A stretch of 62,621 nucleotides of DNA from Muribaculaceae bacterium (GCA_022484565.1 JAKVKZ010000008.1:1-62621); one strand, 5' to 3'. Shown: positions 27,875 to 38,504, numbered from the stretch's first letter. The notes: generated by a model from the sequence alone, not told the origin. Program-made: numbers and translations.

Positions 27875-29119
27875 ATGATGGAATATATAAGAGAATTCTT
27901 TTTTTCAGGTGGTAACAATGAACTTGTGTTTTCGGTGATTGATGCTGTGTGCTTCTTATTCTTCGCCGTAGGTGTGCTGTATCTTTTTGTGTTTGCCATA
28001 AAATCAACTGGTAAGCCACGCAACATATACCCCAAAGCAAAAAAGAAATATAGGTATGCAGTGGTGTTTCCTGCCTATAAAGAAGACCGCGTAATATTAG
28101 GATCTGTTGGAAATTTTCTGGAGCAGACATTTCCAAGGGAAAACTATGATGTGATAGTCGTGTCGGACGGCATGGCAGATGAGACGAATGCGGAACTTGA
28201 GCGGATGTCGGCTATTGTGATTAGGCCCGAATTTACTTTAAGCACTAAAACGAATTCTTTGCAGCAGGCAATTACATATATAGATAACCATGACCTGCAC
28301 TATGACAACATTGTAATTCTTGATGCCGACAACAGCGTAGATGATGACTTCCTTGACAATCTCAACGATGCTTTCTATTCAGGATGTTCTGCCATACAGA
28401 CTCACCGAGTTGCCAAGCAGTGCAATACCAATGTGGCTGTGCTCGATGCAGTGAGCGAGGAAATAAACAATTCCATATTCCGTAAAGGGCATACCAGAAT
28501 GGGATTCTCGTCAAGTCTTATAGGCTCAGGAATGGCATTTGACTACAAATTGTTCAAGAAATGCATTATGAAATCCAGCCATGTGGGCGTGGATAAGCAA
28601 CTTGAACGCTATTTATTGCGCAATAATTATTACATAGAATATTTACCTGAAGTTTACACTTATGATGAAAAAGTAAGCAAGGGCAAGCAATTCTATAAAC
28701 AGCGCAAACGGTGGGTTTCTACCCAGTTTAGCCATTTCTTCCGTGGAATTTGGGGATGCCCGAAGGCTGCATTGGAAGGTAATTGGGATTATTGCAACAA
28801 ACTGCTTCAATGGGCAATGCCTCCGCGTGTGATTTTGATAGGCTTTATTGGAATAATATCTGTGGTGCTGACAGTCGTCGGATTACCATTTTTGCTTTGG
28901 TCTATAAAATGGTGGTGCCTTCTGCTGTTGATGATAATCACTTTGGCGTTGGCTATACCTGACTATCTTTTCAATGCCAAATTGCTGAAGGCCATGTTCA
29001 GTATTCCATGGCTGTTCTTATTGATGCTGCTGAACACGTTTGCTATTTTCAACCGTAGCAATGAATTCATTCATACAGAGCATTATGAGGTTGACAGTGA
29101 AGAACCCAAACATAATTAA
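27875..29119 (+). CDS. Membrane glycosyltransferase family 2 (processive type)
   Basis: A 414-aa GT2 enzyme. An N-terminal helix (about 25-45), a GT-A domain with FPAYKED, VVSDGMADE, the metal-binding DADNS and an acceptor-site region SSLIGSGMAF, then QRKRW (the Q-x-x-RW motif of processive synthases) and three C-terminal helices. It is clearly paralogous to the minus-strand gene at 37135-38316, with shared runs such as SEEINNSIFRK and LIGSGMAF. It could add one sugar or polymerise; the motif alone does not decide. Confidence 0.86.
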   Translation: MMEYIREFFFSGGNNELVFSVIDAVCFLFFAVGVLYLFVFAIKSTGKPRNIYPKAKKKYRYAVVFPAYKEDRVILGSVGNFLEQTFPRENYDVIVVSDGMADETNAELERMSAIVIRPEFTLSTKTNSLQQAITYIDNHDLHYDNIVILDADNSVDDDFLDNLNDAFYSGCSAIQTHRVAKQCNTNVAVLDAVSEEINNSIFRKGHTRMGFSSSLIGSGMAFDYKLFKKCIMKSSHVGVDKQLERYLLRNNYYIEYLPEVYTYDEKVSKGKQFYKQRKRWVSTQFSHFFRGIWGCPKAALEGNWDYCNKLLQWAMPPRVILIGFIGIISVVLTVVGLPFLLWSIKWWCLLLLMIITLALAIPDYLFNAKLLKAMFSIPWLFLLMLLNTFAIFNRSNEFIHTEHYEVDSEEPKHN

Positions 29120-29130
29120 AACATGATGTT

Positions 29131-30246
29131 ATGAGAATCGGCATTGAAGCTCAAAGAATATTCAGGAAGAACAAGCATGGAATGGACTTTGTTGCCTTGG
29201 AAGCAATAAAGCAGTTGCAACTTCTTGACAAAGAGAATGAATATTACATATTCGTTGCTGGCGGTGAGGATAAATGTCTTGGCGAAACAAATAATTTTCA
29301 CATTATTGAGTTGGATTGTCCGACTTATCCTTTGTGGGAACAATGGGCTTTGCCGCGTGCTGTCGGACGTTTGAAACTTGATGTGCTTCACTGCACGAGC
29401 AATACGGCTCCAATATATGTGAAAGTGCCGTTAGCGCTGACTCTGCACGACATTATTTTTCTTGAACCCCGTCAAGGTGGAAATAAATCGCTATATCAGA
29501 ATTTAGGACGTGTGTACAGGAGATTTGTCGTGCCTAAGATTCTGTCAAAATGCAGTAAGATAATCACTGTGTCGAAATTTGAAAAGAAAAGGATAGGGGA
29601 TTTCCTGAAATTGCCCGATGACAAACTCGTTGCGGTTTACAATGGTTACAACTCATATTTCCAGCCGGTAAAGAATCCTGAAACCGTAACAGGAAAATAT
29701 ATTGACAGTGCTGATTACATATTTTTCTTAGGCAACACTGACCCGAAGAAGAATGTGCCCGGCACATTGAAGGCTTATAGCCTGTATCTAAAGCAATCAA
29801 AATTGAAATTGCCATTGCTTCTTGCTGACATTAAAGAGGATTATCTGAATTCAATTTTGCGGGACGAGGGAATAAGTGAAATACGTGAGCATATAGTTTG
29901 TCCTGGATATATTGAAAATAAAGATTTGCCAAGCATCTATAGCGGAGCTAAAGTGTTTCTTTACACATCATTCCGTGAAAGTTTCGGCATTCCTTTGCTT
30001 GAAGCTATGGCGTGCGGAACGCCTGTCGTTACAGGTAATTCATCGGCTTTGCCCGAGATAGCCGGTGACGGGGCAGCGATGGTTGACGTGACAAAACCGC
30101 AGCTGATTGCCGACAAACTGATTGAACTTGAGAAAGACGAAAGCTACTACAAGTCGCAAGTGGCATACGGGCTGGAAAGAGTGAAATTATTCTCATGGAA
30201 ATCCACTGCGGAGCATCTGCTTGAAATTTATACTTCTATAAAGTGA
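29131..30246 (+). CDS. Glycosyltransferase family 4
   Basis: A 371-aa soluble GT-B enzyme. The N-terminal domain starts MRIGIEAQRIFRKNKHGMD, a glycine-poor version of the usual acceptor loop. The C-terminal donor-binding domain has FLGNTDPKKNVPG and the EX7E-like motif SFRESFGIPLLEAMACGTPVV. It overlaps the next gene by four bases (ATGA-type). The transferred sugar cannot be told from sequence. Confidence 0.87.
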   Translation: MRIGIEAQRIFRKNKHGMDFVALEAIKQLQLLDKENEYYIFVAGGEDKCLGETNNFHIIELDCPTYPLWEQWALPRAVGRLKLDVLHCTSNTAPIYVKVPLALTLHDIIFLEPRQGGNKSLYQNLGRVYRRFVVPKILSKCSKIITVSKFEKKRIGDFLKLPDDKLVAVYNGYNSYFQPVKNPETVTGKYIDSADYIFFLGNTDPKKNVPGTLKAYSLYLKQSKLKLPLLLADIKEDYLNSILRDEGISEIREHIVCPGYIENKDLPSIYSGAKVFLYTSFRESFGIPLLEAMACGTPVVTGNSSALPEIAGDGAAMVDVTKPQLIADKLIELEKDESYYKSQVAYGLERVKLFSWKSTAEHLLEIYTSIK

Positions 30247-31271
30247 TGGGTAAAGAGAAAAATCTATATATTGAAACGCTGAGAGGACTTGCCATTCTGC
30301 TTGTGGTGATAGGGCACGTGATTGGTTCTACGCCTGATGGTGGAATGAAAATAGCATATCCATCGCCTTTCCGATACCTATATCTATTCATTGATTTTAT
30401 CCAAATGCCGCTGTTTACCGCCATTGCAGGATTCGTATATGCATATAGGCCAGTAGGATCGGATTATCTGAAGAAATTCACCGTCAAGAAAGTATATCGT
30501 CTGTTGATACCGATGATAACAGTAGGTACACTATATTTTCTGATGCAATATTTCACTCCAGGGACAAACAAAAAAGGAGTGCTTAGCGATATATGGCAGA
30601 TATATGTTCTGCCTTACACAATTTACTGGTATTTGCCGTCATTGTTTTTGATTTTCATGGTTATTGCGCTGATTGACGTGAACAACTTCGCGAAAACCGT
30701 GAAAGGTGCATTGATTTGCTTGCTTGTATCGATAGTGCTGATGTATGTGGAGGAGACAAAGCTCATTCCTGATGGAGTGCCGAATGTACTAAGTTTCAAG
30801 GGAGCATTGCTGCAACTGCCATATTTCATCATAGGAGTGATGGCGTGCCGATTCCGTAGCGATGGGATACCTAAGTCAATCAACGCTGTAGCTTGGATAC
30901 TTGCAGTGGTGGCGATTGTTGCCATTCAAGTGGAGTGGTTTAAGCCTGAAACCCACGATGCAATCCGCAATCTTATTTGCCCTTTACTTGTGATGCCGGT
31001 GCTACTTTTATTGCTGCAAAGCAAGTGGCAGAACAAATTCTTTGTGTATATCGGTTCATTTGCCTATTCCATTTATTTATTCCACGTATTTTTCACTGGA
31101 GGCGTGCGGATATTGCTTGCGAGGGTTGGCATTACCGCTCAGCTGCCTGTGTTCTGCGGAGCATTGATAATAGCTACAATATTGCCTATTTTGGCTGAAA
31201 TATTGATAAGCAAGAGTAAGATATTGAGTGTGCTGTTACTTGGTAAAACCCCTAAAGTGACACAGAAATGA
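30243..31271 (+). CDS. Acyltransferase-3 family membrane protein
   Basis: A 342-aa protein with about ten hydrophobic helices and the AT3 signature ETLRGLAILLVVIGHVIG near residues 8-25, including the conserved Arg and His. Such enzymes O-acetylate or O-succinylate exopolysaccharides and lipopolysaccharides at the inner membrane. It lies between two glycosyltransferase genes and overlaps both by four bases, so it probably decorates the same glycan. Confidence 0.88.
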   Translation: MMGKEKNLYIETLRGLAILLVVIGHVIGSTPDGGMKIAYPSPFRYLYLFIDFIQMPLFTAIAGFVYAYRPVGSDYLKKFTVKKVYRLLIPMITVGTLYFLMQYFTPGTNKKGVLSDIWQIYVLPYTIYWYLPSLFLIFMVIALIDVNNFAKTVKGALICLLVSIVLMYVEETKLIPDGVPNVLSFKGALLQLPYFIIGVMACRFRSDGIPKSINAVAWILAVVAIVAIQVEWFKPETHDAIRNLICPLLVMPVLLLLLQSKWQNKFFVYIGSFAYSIYLFHVFFTGGVRILLARVGITAQLPVFCGALIIATILPILAEILISKSKILSVLLLGKTPKVTQK

Positions 31272-32425
31272 TACAAGGTAGAGATTTCATAATAACAGGA
31301 TTGCAGTCGTGGGACATGAAGATAGGTTCCAACGCTAAGGATATTGCCAAAGAAATATCCAAATCGAACAGGGTACTCTATGTAAATCCACATTGGGAAA
31401 CAGCTGTTGAACATGGGCTTAGGCAAATCAGCGAAAGCTTGTGGGTGCTCGACATACCCACAAAATATTATCATATCAATTTCCTGCCCGATGGTAAGTT
31501 ATATGACTTTCTTAATCGGATGAATGAAAAGAAACGCTGCAAACATATATTCAAAGTGATTGAGGAACTGAATTTTTCTGATTATTTCCTTTTCATTGAC
31601 AATGATATTATTAACAGCTATTTCATCAAGGAACTAATAAAACCATATTTCTCGATATACTACCGAAGAGATTTCATGGATAGCCCTTATTGGAACCGCC
31701 ATGCTGGACGGCTTGAAAAAGGAATAGCAGCTAAATGCGACTGTGTGATGTCGAATTCAAGCGAACTCGGCAACCAGATGAAAGATAGCAACCCAAATGT
31801 GTTCTATGTTGGTCAAGGTGTGGATTTGAGCGGATACAAGAAGGAGAAATTCGCCACACTCGACAATGTTGAAAAGATTAAAAGGCCAATTGTGGGATAT
31901 GTGGGAAATCTCGTGTCGCATCGCTTAGATATAGGATTGATAGCTGATTTGGCACGGGCAAACAAGAATGTATCATTTGTATTGGTAGGTCCTGAGGATG
32001 ACCAATTCAAGGATAGTGAACTGCATAAATTGGAAAATGTTTATTTCCTTGGGAGCGTGGATATGAATGAAGTGCCTGATTACATAAACTCATTCGACAT
32101 CTGCTACAATCCACAATTGCTCAATAAGACGACTATTGGTAATTATCCGAGGAAAGTGGATGAGTATCTTTCACTTGGAAAACCAGTGCTGGCTACTGCC
32201 ACAGCGACGATGCGCAACATATTTGCGGACTGTGCATATCTTGCCGACGGAATTGTGGAATATAAGGAGAAACTTTGGCAAGCCTTGCATGAACTGAGGT
32301 TCAGAGATCCCAAGTTGGAAGAACGACGGAAAGAACTTGCATTCTCGCATACATGGACCGACAGTGTCGGCAAAATATATGAAGGAATTGAAACTGTAAT
32401 ATCAAAACGGGAGGCAGCGAAATGA
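31268..32425 (+). CDS. Glycosyltransferase, GT-B fold (TuaH-like)
   Basis: A 385-aa protein beginning [21 protein letters not shown] with HVLYVNP-like NRVLYVNPH, the pattern of TuaH-like family 1/4 glycosyltransferases. The C-terminal half has [14 protein letters not shown], a donor-domain start, and [19 protein letters not shown], the nucleotide-sugar-binding helix. It overlaps neighbours on both sides by four bases. Sugar specificity is unknown. Confidence 0.8.
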   Translation: MIQGRDFIITGLQSWDMKIGSNAKDIAKEISKSNRVLYVNPHWETAVEHGLRQISESLWVLDIPTKYYHINFLPDGKLYDFLNRMNEKKRCKHIFKVIEELNFSDYFLFIDNDIINSYFIKELIKPYFSIYYRRDFMDSPYWNRHAGRLEKGIAAKCDCVMSNSSELGNQMKDSNPNVFYVGQGVDLSGYKKEKFATLDNVEKIKRPIVGYVGNLVSHRLDIGLIADLARANKNVSFVLVGPEDDQFKDSELHKLENVYFLGSVDMNEVPDYINSFDICYNPQLLNKTTIGNYPRKVDEYLSLGKPVLATATATMRNIFADCAYLADGIVEYKEKLWQALHELRFRDPKLEERRKELAFSHTWTDSVGKIYEGIETVISKREAAK

Positions 32426-33045
32426 GTATAAAGGACACTGTGAAAGGCAACAAAGGATTGAAGAAGTTTGTGCATTCCATGATGTTCACAAAGCGCGGCG
32501 CATGCCCGCGAGCATGGGTTAAATTGATAGTCAATCCGATATATTTTTGCAAATACCGTGGACGGCACAGCCACATAAGGCACAGTGCTGTAATGAACAT
32601 TTCGCCTGTGAACAGGTTCTCACTTGGCATGGGAAGCTACATAGAGCATTATGCGACAGTTGACAATGGTGTGGGCGATGTGACAATCGGCGACAATACC
32701 CGAATTGGCGTTTCCACAACTTTGATAGGACCAGTGCAAATAGGCAACAATGTGCGCTTAGCGCAGAATGTGACCCTTTCAGGGCTTAATCACAACTTCA
32801 AGGACGTGACGATGCCGATAGTGAAACAAGGCGTGACAGTCAACAAAATAACGGTCAGTGATGATGTGTGGTTAGGCGCAAACAGCGTCGTTACAGCTGG
32901 CGTTTCTATAGGTGCGCATAGCGTGGTGGCTGCAGGAAGCGTGGTCACAAAAGATGTGCCAGCACGGTGCATCGTGGCAGGAGCGCCGGCGCATGTCATC
33001 AAGAGATTTGATGAGGCAGCAGGCGAATGGGTGTCAATTAAATGA
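32422..33045 (+). CDS. Left-handed beta-helix (hexapeptide) acyltransferase
   Basis: A 207-aa LbetaH acyltransferase. Imperfect hexapeptide repeats run from about residue 75 to 190 ([38 protein letters not shown]), with the probable catalytic His in LSGLNHNF and the usual C-terminal VIKRFD hook. Members such as WcaB/WcaF-type enzymes acetylate sugars of capsules. It is the last gene of the plus-strand operon, and its final 12 bases overlap the convergent wzx-like gene. Confidence 0.87.
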   Translation: MSIKDTVKGNKGLKKFVHSMMFTKRGACPRAWVKLIVNPIYFCKYRGRHSHIRHSAVMNISPVNRFSLGMGSYIEHYATVDNGVGDVTIGDNTRIGVSTTLIGPVQIGNNVRLAQNVTLSGLNHNFKDVTMPIVKQGVTVNKITVSDDVWLGANSVVTAGVSIGAHSVVAAGSVVTKDVPARCIVAGAPAHVIKRFDEAAGEWVSIK

Positions 33046-34467
33046 GTTGCGCAGATTGAGCAATAGCGACAATTCCTTGCGCATGAAAGTCTTTGAGACT
33101 ATTGCATAAATTGCGAGACTTTCAATAACTCCAATTACCAAAGCCATGATTTGAGAAGTCATGAAATAGGATGTGACGAAAGTTACCCCGAAAATTAGCG
33201 CCGATGTGAGAAGAATCGGTAAAATCTCCTTTACTTGAGTTAATAACGGGATGTTTATTACCTTTTGGTTGAAGATATTAATGATGATGATGTCGCTTAT
33301 GGAATATAGGATAAGGCCATAGCACATCACAGTGATACCGAAAGGAATGGTAACAATCAGTATGACGAAAGCGATGATTTTTTTCACTATCTCAGCATGG
33401 AAGAAAATGTCGGAACGGCCTTTAACTTGAAGCAAAGTGCTATCGAGTTTCATCACTGGGTCCCACATATAGGCTATGCAGAGAATCTGCAATAGCGGCA
33501 CAATGCGAATCCAATGAGCACCGAGAAATACGAGAACAAACGGTTTTGCCAATCCTGCAAAAGCCGTCATTATCGGGAAAATCACGTAACAAGAGACGCG
33601 CAGATATTTGAGGAAAAACATTCTAAGTTTTTCATTCTCATCCTGCATCCTGCATTGGATAGGATAAATTGCACGGACAATGATGGCCGCCAAATTGGTC
33701 GAAGGGAAAGTGGACAGTTTGAATGACTGGTTGTAAAGTCCGCAAGTATCGGCGGAGAAAACTTTACCAATAATTAGTGTATATATGTTCACGTAAAGAG
33801 TGTGAAGCAGTGACGAGAAGAGCAATTTAGAGCCGAAAGCGAAAAGAATATGGAAAGAATGCTTGGAGAATGCCATCATTGGCATCCAATGGGCAAAAAT
33901 CCAAAGGAAGACGACACGCAAAAACGCATTGATGACCGACTGCCACACAATTGCCCAAACACCGAATCCGTTGTAAGCCATCCACACACCGATAATGCCG
34001 CTTATTATCACTGCCAGTAGCGAAGCATGAGCCTGTCGCTTGAAATTCAGTTCGATGGTCAGTTTAGCCTGCTGAACGATGCCGAAACTGTTGATGATAA
34101 TCACAAGGCTGAAAATCTTGTTGATTTTATCGAGAGGAGGCTCATTATAGAAAGCAGCAATGTAAGGCGAAGCCAAATACATTATTGCATAGATTCCCAC
34201 TGAAATTGCAATATTGAAATAGAAAACGGTGCTATAGTCAATATTAGTGGTGTCCTTTTTCTGTATCAAAGCGTTTGAGAATCCGCTGTCGATAAAAGTT
34301 TGAGCGAGGGCCATGAAAATATTCAGCATGGCAATCAGACCATAATCAGATGGCATGAGGACACGAGCAATTACGATGGTGAGAATCATCTGGATGCCCT
34401 GGACAGAAAATCGCTCAATTGCACTCCAAACCACAGTGCGTGAAGCTTGATGATTAGTTGGAACCAT
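33034..34467 (-). CDS. Oligosaccharide flippase (Wzx/MviN-like)
   Basis: A 477-aa membrane protein with about fourteen hydrophobic helices, of the polysaccharide transporter branch of the MOP superfamily. The start region [25 protein letters not shown] and the segment [13 protein letters not shown] are characteristic. It would flip the undecaprenyl-linked repeat across the inner membrane. It is the last gene of the minus-strand operon and is the only flippase in the locus, so the plus-strand operon presumably depends on it. Confidence 0.88.
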   Translation of the reverse strand: MVPTNHQASRTVVWSAIERFSVQGIQMILTIVIARVLMPSDYGLIAMLNIFMALAQTFIDSGFSNALIQKKDTTNIDYSTVFYFNIAISVGIYAIMYLASPYIAAFYNEPPLDKINKIFSLVIIINSFGIVQQAKLTIELNFKRQAHASLLAVIISGIIGVWMAYNGFGVWAIVWQSVINAFLRVVFLWIFAHWMPMMAFSKHSFHILFAFGSKLLFSSLLHTLYVNIYTLIIGKVFSADTCGLYNQSFKLSTFPSTNLAAIIVRAIYPIQCRMQDENEKLRMFFLKYLRVSCYVIFPIMTAFAGLAKPFVLVFLGAHWIRIVPLLQILCIAYMWDPVMKLDSTLLQVKGRSDIFFHAEIVKKIIAFVILIVTIPFGITVMCYGLILYSISDIIIINIFNQKVINIPLLTQVKEILPILLTSALIFGVTFVTSYFMTSQIMALVIGVIESLAIYAIVSKTFMRKELSLLLNLRNSFN

Positions 34468-34470
34468 TAC

Positions 34471-35349
34471 TCAATCAATCTTTTTGCACAAACCATTAAA
34501 AAATCCTTTCCATAAAGCCTTGACCATGGAAAAATCACCATGAACGAGGAACAATAAAGTCTGCTTTGGAATTGCAAGAAGCAGTTGATAAGAGCAAGCC
34601 ATAAACTTGCAGAAACCGTGACAATTGCGCCGGGCATACATGATGCGAGCCCTGGTGAGATAGAAAAGGCGTAAAGGTGTGCCGCGTTTTATGGTCATGC
34701 TCTCCTTGTGATATACAGTGGAAGCAGGCTCGTACCAGACTTCATAACCAGCTTCACGGAACCTCTCGCTCCAGTCGTGTTCCTCATAGAACAAGAAATA
34801 AATTTCAGTCATTTTGCCGGTGCGGTCGAGACATTCACGGCGAGTCATCATGCAGGCACCGTGAGCTGAATCGGTAGGCATTGCATTGCTGAACTGCGGA
34901 GCATCATGCTGATTTAGCCCTATGAGATTATTGCGGAGCATAATAGACGACATAGACGAATAGCCGGCGTACTGAATCATATCGGGAGCATAAGTGTATT
35001 TTATCTTAGGCGACACCAAGCCAATATTTTCGGAAGAAAGTAGGCGATCAACCAGCGGCTTAAGGAACGGGCCCTTGATGAGCATATCGTTGTTCATGAA
35101 AAGGAAGAAATCGCCCGAAGCTTCTTTCAGTCCAAGGTTGTTGCCACCGGCAAAGCCCAGATTAGATTTGCTGCACACTACTTTCACATCAGGATATTTT
35201 TCAGCCAGTTGAGGGCCATCATTACCTGCCGAAGCATTGTCAACGACAATGATTTCAAAAGGCATAGTCTCAAACTTTTTCAACGAGTCGATTAATTCAC
35301 ATGTGTCGTTGAAGCCGTTATAGTTTATTGTTATTATGGATACTTTCAT
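34471..35349 (-). CDS. Glycosyltransferase family 2 (rhamnosyltransferase-like)
   Basis: A 292-aa GT-A enzyme: ITINYNGFNDTCELIDSL at the N-terminus, EIIVVDNAS, SNLGFAGGNNLGL and the metal-binding FMNNDM. EEHDWSERFREAGYEVWY marks the acceptor-side Asp. This set is typical of WbbL-like dTDP-rhamnosyl/GlcNAc transferases. A short hydrophobic stretch lies near the C-terminus. It starts 12 bases after the asparagine-synthase-like gene. Confidence 0.86.
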   Translation of the reverse strand: MKVSIITINYNGFNDTCELIDSLKKFETMPFEIIVVDNASAGNDGPQLAEKYPDVKVVCSKSNLGFAGGNNLGLKEASGDFFLFMNNDMLIKGPFLKPLVDRLLSSENIGLVSPKIKYTYAPDMIQYAGYSSMSSIMLRNNLIGLNQHDAPQFSNAMPTDSAHGACMMTRRECLDRTGKMTEIYFLFYEEHDWSERFREAGYEVWYEPASTVYHKESMTIKRGTPLRLFYLTRARIMYARRNCHGFCKFMACSYQLLLAIPKQTLLFLVHGDFSMVKALWKGFFNGLCKKID

Positions 35350-35361
35350 TGATTAATGACG

Positions 35362-37131
35362 CTAAAGAGTCAAATCCTTATTACCTTTCATGAATATTTC
35401 CCACCAAACGGAAAGAGAAAGGAGATTGAAATATTGAATGGCTTTGTTTTGACGATACCAGAACCAGTTGCCCGTTTCATGGCATTTGTCACAATAATTT
35501 TTGAGGAAGATCTCCACATTCTTTCGGTTGAAGAGAGTTTGTGATGCATCACAGCCCATGATAAACTCATTGAGGCGTGCACGGCGGTCATCATCTTCAA
35601 AGAAAAGAGGCATTGGAGCAAAACCACCCTGTTTCTTCTTTGAAGTGATTTCCTTAGGCAACATAGGCTTGTAATGGTATTTGAGCAGATATTTTGAGGT
35701 GCAATTACCTTTGGCAATGGCCTTAACGCTGTCGCCATGACATTTCCATTTCACTGGGAGTGCTTGAAGAAACTCAAACAGACGGTTGTCCATGAAAGGG
35801 AACGCAATGTTGACCGAGAACAAGTCGGCCATGCGGGAAGCCTTGAATAGAATGACCTGATTGATGACTTTTTCCAAGTCGGAGCGCATAGCGTGCTGGC
35901 TGTAGAGCGCTTCCCATGAGGATAAATCTTCTTTCTCAGTTGTGACAAACGGACGAAGAGAGGAATCCTGCAAAATTTGAGGAATCATGAAATCGGGGAA
36001 TCCGAACTTGTCGCCATCGAGAATGTTGACAATGGAATTCAAGTGAAATCGGGCACGATAAAAGCGGTTGTTCTTTTCATATTGATTATGGCTCAACGCC
36101 TTCAATGCCATTTTCATTTCAGGCATCAGCAGTGACTTGCATGCAAGATAATTGAGGGCAGTCTCACGTCCGGCTGTGCCAAAATACTGGTCGCTGCCGT
36201 CACCACCGAGAATAACATCTGGCTTGTCGTTGCCAATCATCTTCATGGCGCAATAGTTGACCATAAGTCCGCCCTCGACGAATGGGTCGCCGAGTGAATG
36301 TACGATTTCAGGCAAGTTAAGAACTTCACTGCCATCTATTTCGTAAGTATGGTGGTCGGTAGAGAAATATTTGCTCATGCAGTCGGCAAGAGGTAATTCC
36401 GACCAGTTATCGCCCTTGAAACCAATGGAGAAAGAAGATACTTTGCCCGAATAAATTTCACGTAAAGCAGCCAGATTGCTGCCAGAATCGTAACCTCCGC
36501 TTAAGAGTAAACCCACATTTTCACTGTTGCCAATTCTGCGTTTAATAGAGTCAACGTGCAGATTGCCATATTCCTCCGACAGCTCTTCAATTGACCTTTC
36601 ATCATGAGGAACTGAATAATCAGTAGGAAATATTTTCACTACATCCATTTTCTCGCCGGAAACTTTGAGTGCGCAGCCTGCCGGAAGTTTGCTAACCCCC
36701 TTTATTGCACAATGCGGAGTGGGGATGTAGCCGATTGAAAGGAATGTTGCTAATGACTTGTAGTCAGGCTCATAAAGGTTGGCGGAAGTGCGGTCAAGTC
36801 CGTCGGGATGTGAGGCAAAGTTATATGATGAGTAATAAATCTGTGCGTAAGTGCCGTGATGGTCACGTGCAATTAGCATGGTGTCGCCATCAATAATAAT
36901 GGAAACAGAAGAACTGTCGATTTTCTTCAGCCCTTCAATTCCATACTTGACGAAGATGGCATGAACAATGGATGCGCAGTCGGTGTCGTCGGAAAAACCG
37001 AGACTTGACTTGTTGTGTATCTTACCAAAAAACATGACTTTGACGCCATCTTTTTGGAAATCAGCATCAGGTTTATCTGATGAGCCTGATAAAGTGAAAT
37101 GTTTAATGTCGGAGAAATGACCTGTTATCAT
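35362..37131 (-). CDS. Asparagine-synthase-like protein lacking the glutaminase cysteine
   Basis: A 589-aa AsnB-family protein. The synthetase half is well preserved: PP-loop SGGYDSGS (from Ser211), FSIGF, LGGDGSDQYFG, PFMDNRLFEF and KKKQGGFAP. The N-terminal glutaminase-like half is shortened and begins MITGHFSDIK, without the catalytic Cys2 (MCGI in active enzymes) or the RGPD motif, although VMFFGKIHN matches the NGEIYN region. The start is fixed because the upstream gene ends three bases before the ATG. It is probably an ammonia- or other-nucleophile-dependent ATP ligase that modifies a carboxyl on the glycan, such as amidating a uronic acid (inference). Confidence 0.8.
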   Translation of the reverse strand: MITGHFSDIKHFTLSGSSDKPDADFQKDGVKVMFFGKIHNKSSLGFSDDTDCASIVHAIFVKYGIEGLKKIDSSSVSIIIDGDTMLIARDHHGTYAQIYYSSYNFASHPDGLDRTSANLYEPDYKSLATFLSIGYIPTPHCAIKGVSKLPAGCALKVSGEKMDVVKIFPTDYSVPHDERSIEELSEEYGNLHVDSIKRRIGNSENVGLLLSGGYDSGSNLAALREIYSGKVSSFSIGFKGDNWSELPLADCMSKYFSTDHHTYEIDGSEVLNLPEIVHSLGDPFVEGGLMVNYCAMKMIGNDKPDVILGGDGSDQYFGTAGRETALNYLACKSLLMPEMKMALKALSHNQYEKNNRFYRARFHLNSIVNILDGDKFGFPDFMIPQILQDSSLRPFVTTEKEDLSSWEALYSQHAMRSDLEKVINQVILFKASRMADLFSVNIAFPFMDNRLFEFLQALPVKWKCHGDSVKAIAKGNCTSKYLLKYHYKPMLPKEITSKKKQGGFAPMPLFFEDDDRRARLNEFIMGCDASQTLFNRKNVEIFLKNYCDKCHETGNWFWYRQNKAIQYFNLLSLSVWWEIFMKGNKDLTL

Positions 37132-37134
37132 GGG

Positions 37135-38316
37135 TTATTGTTTTTTGTCGTTAACACCGTGTGCAGTATGAATAAAAGATTTATTGGCACCCTTGAGTTT
37201 GAACAAAGTCAAGAAGAAGAGACCAAAATAGTAAGGTAGTTTCACAATAGCCTTAATCATGCGGACATTGTAGAAACTTTTTGGAATCGACAGTAGTAAA
37301 GCTATGCAAAGAATCAGGAATAGTCCCCACCATTTCAACGACGCGGCAGGGGCAAATATGGTCAATAGAATTGCAATAATGATGATTCCTCCCAAAAGAA
37401 GCAGACGTGGAATACTTGCCTGCTGGAACAACTTGTCGCAAAAATCAGCATTGTCGTGCAGTAATGATGAAAAGAAATATTTCATGTAACGGTTCAGATA
37501 ATGATATTGTGCTGAAAGCCAACGGCTGCGTTGACGAGAAAAGTCCTTAGCCTGTTGCACTTTTTCATCAAGTACCAATGTGTCGTGCAGATAATATGTG
37601 CGAATGCCCTCGTGTGTCAATTTAAGTTCAAGAGCCTTGTCGAATCCACCTACGGCATCAATTGATTTCATGGTTTCCTTGAAAAGGGAATAGTTGAAAG
37701 CCATGCCGGAGCCAATTAGAGCAGCTGAAAGTCCCACACTTGAGTGCGCTTTGCGGAAGATGGAATTGTTGATTTCCTCGCTTGCAGCGTCAAGAAATGC
37801 CATGTCGGTGTTTATGTTTTTAGCCACGCGGTGGGCCTGCACAATTTCCACAGAGTCGGATTTATCAAATTCTCTGTTGATGTCGGAAAGAAAAGAAGGA
37901 TTGACAATGTTATCGGCATCCATAATCACTGCAATGTCGTAGTCAGAAATTTCATTCATGGCGAAATTTAGGGCTTTAGATTTGGTGCTGTTTTTGAAAT
38001 TTACACGAACCACCTTAACCGGAATTTCAAGCAGATGGCTGATTGTCTCTTCCTGCATTTGGTCGGAGATAACTACCACATCAAATGATTCATGAGGGTA
38101 ATCCTGCAATGCACATGACTTAGCACTCTCTATAATCACGGAATCTTCCTTATAGGCAGGAATTAGAATTACCATTTTGCGGATTTTCTGAGGTGCGCAA
38201 GTATTGGTCTTAGAATGCTTTAATGAGATAATGCTGAAAACAAATAAGTATAGCACATTCAAGGCAAATACTACGAAAATTATGATATCAATTATGGATA
38301 GAGTAGTGGACAACAT
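37135..38316 (-). CDS. Membrane glycosyltransferase family 2, paralogue of 27875-29119
   Basis: A 393-aa GT2 with an N-terminal helix, IPAYKEDSVI, VVISDQMQEE, the metal-binding DADNI, SAALIGSGMAF, QRSRW, and two or three C-terminal helices. It closely resembles the plus-strand protein at 27875-29119. The longest frame starts at 38340 inside the promoter's -7 element, so the ATG at 38316 is the likely start. It is the first gene of the minus-strand polysaccharide operon (GT2, asparagine-synthase-like, GT2, flippase). Confidence 0.86.
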   Translation of the reverse strand: MLSTTLSIIDIIIFVVFALNVLYLFVFSIISLKHSKTNTCAPQKIRKMVILIPAYKEDSVIIESAKSCALQDYPHESFDVVVISDQMQEETISHLLEIPVKVVRVNFKNSTKSKALNFAMNEISDYDIAVIMDADNIVNPSFLSDINREFDKSDSVEIVQAHRVAKNINTDMAFLDAASEEINNSIFRKAHSSVGLSAALIGSGMAFNYSLFKETMKSIDAVGGFDKALELKLTHEGIRTYYLHDTLVLDEKVQQAKDFSRQRSRWLSAQYHYLNRYMKYFFSSLLHDNADFCDKLFQQASIPRLLLLGGIIIIAILLTIFAPAASLKWWGLFLILCIALLLSIPKSFYNVRMIKAIVKLPYYFGLFFLTLFKLKGANKSFIHTAHGVNDKKQ

Positions 38317-38337
38317 CTTAATTTGGTTTATTTTGTA

Positions 38338-38345
38338 CAAAGATA
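38338..38345 (-). promoter_or_regulatory. Promoter -7 element of the minus-strand polysaccharide operon
   Basis: The minus strand reads TATCTTTG, with an expected start near 38331 and a leader of about 15 bases. It rules out translation from the ATG at 38340. Confidence 0.75.
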
Positions 38346-38504
38346 GAAATAATCGACGTTTTGTAAAAGAATATGCAAAAAAAATAGTAATAAATGAGGA
38401 AATACATTTTATATGTCGTAGTGAGAGAGTTTAACCAGGAATGTCTTATAGATTATAAACAATCTTTTCTTTGAAAATGTTGATGATGATTGAAAAATTA
38501 TTGC

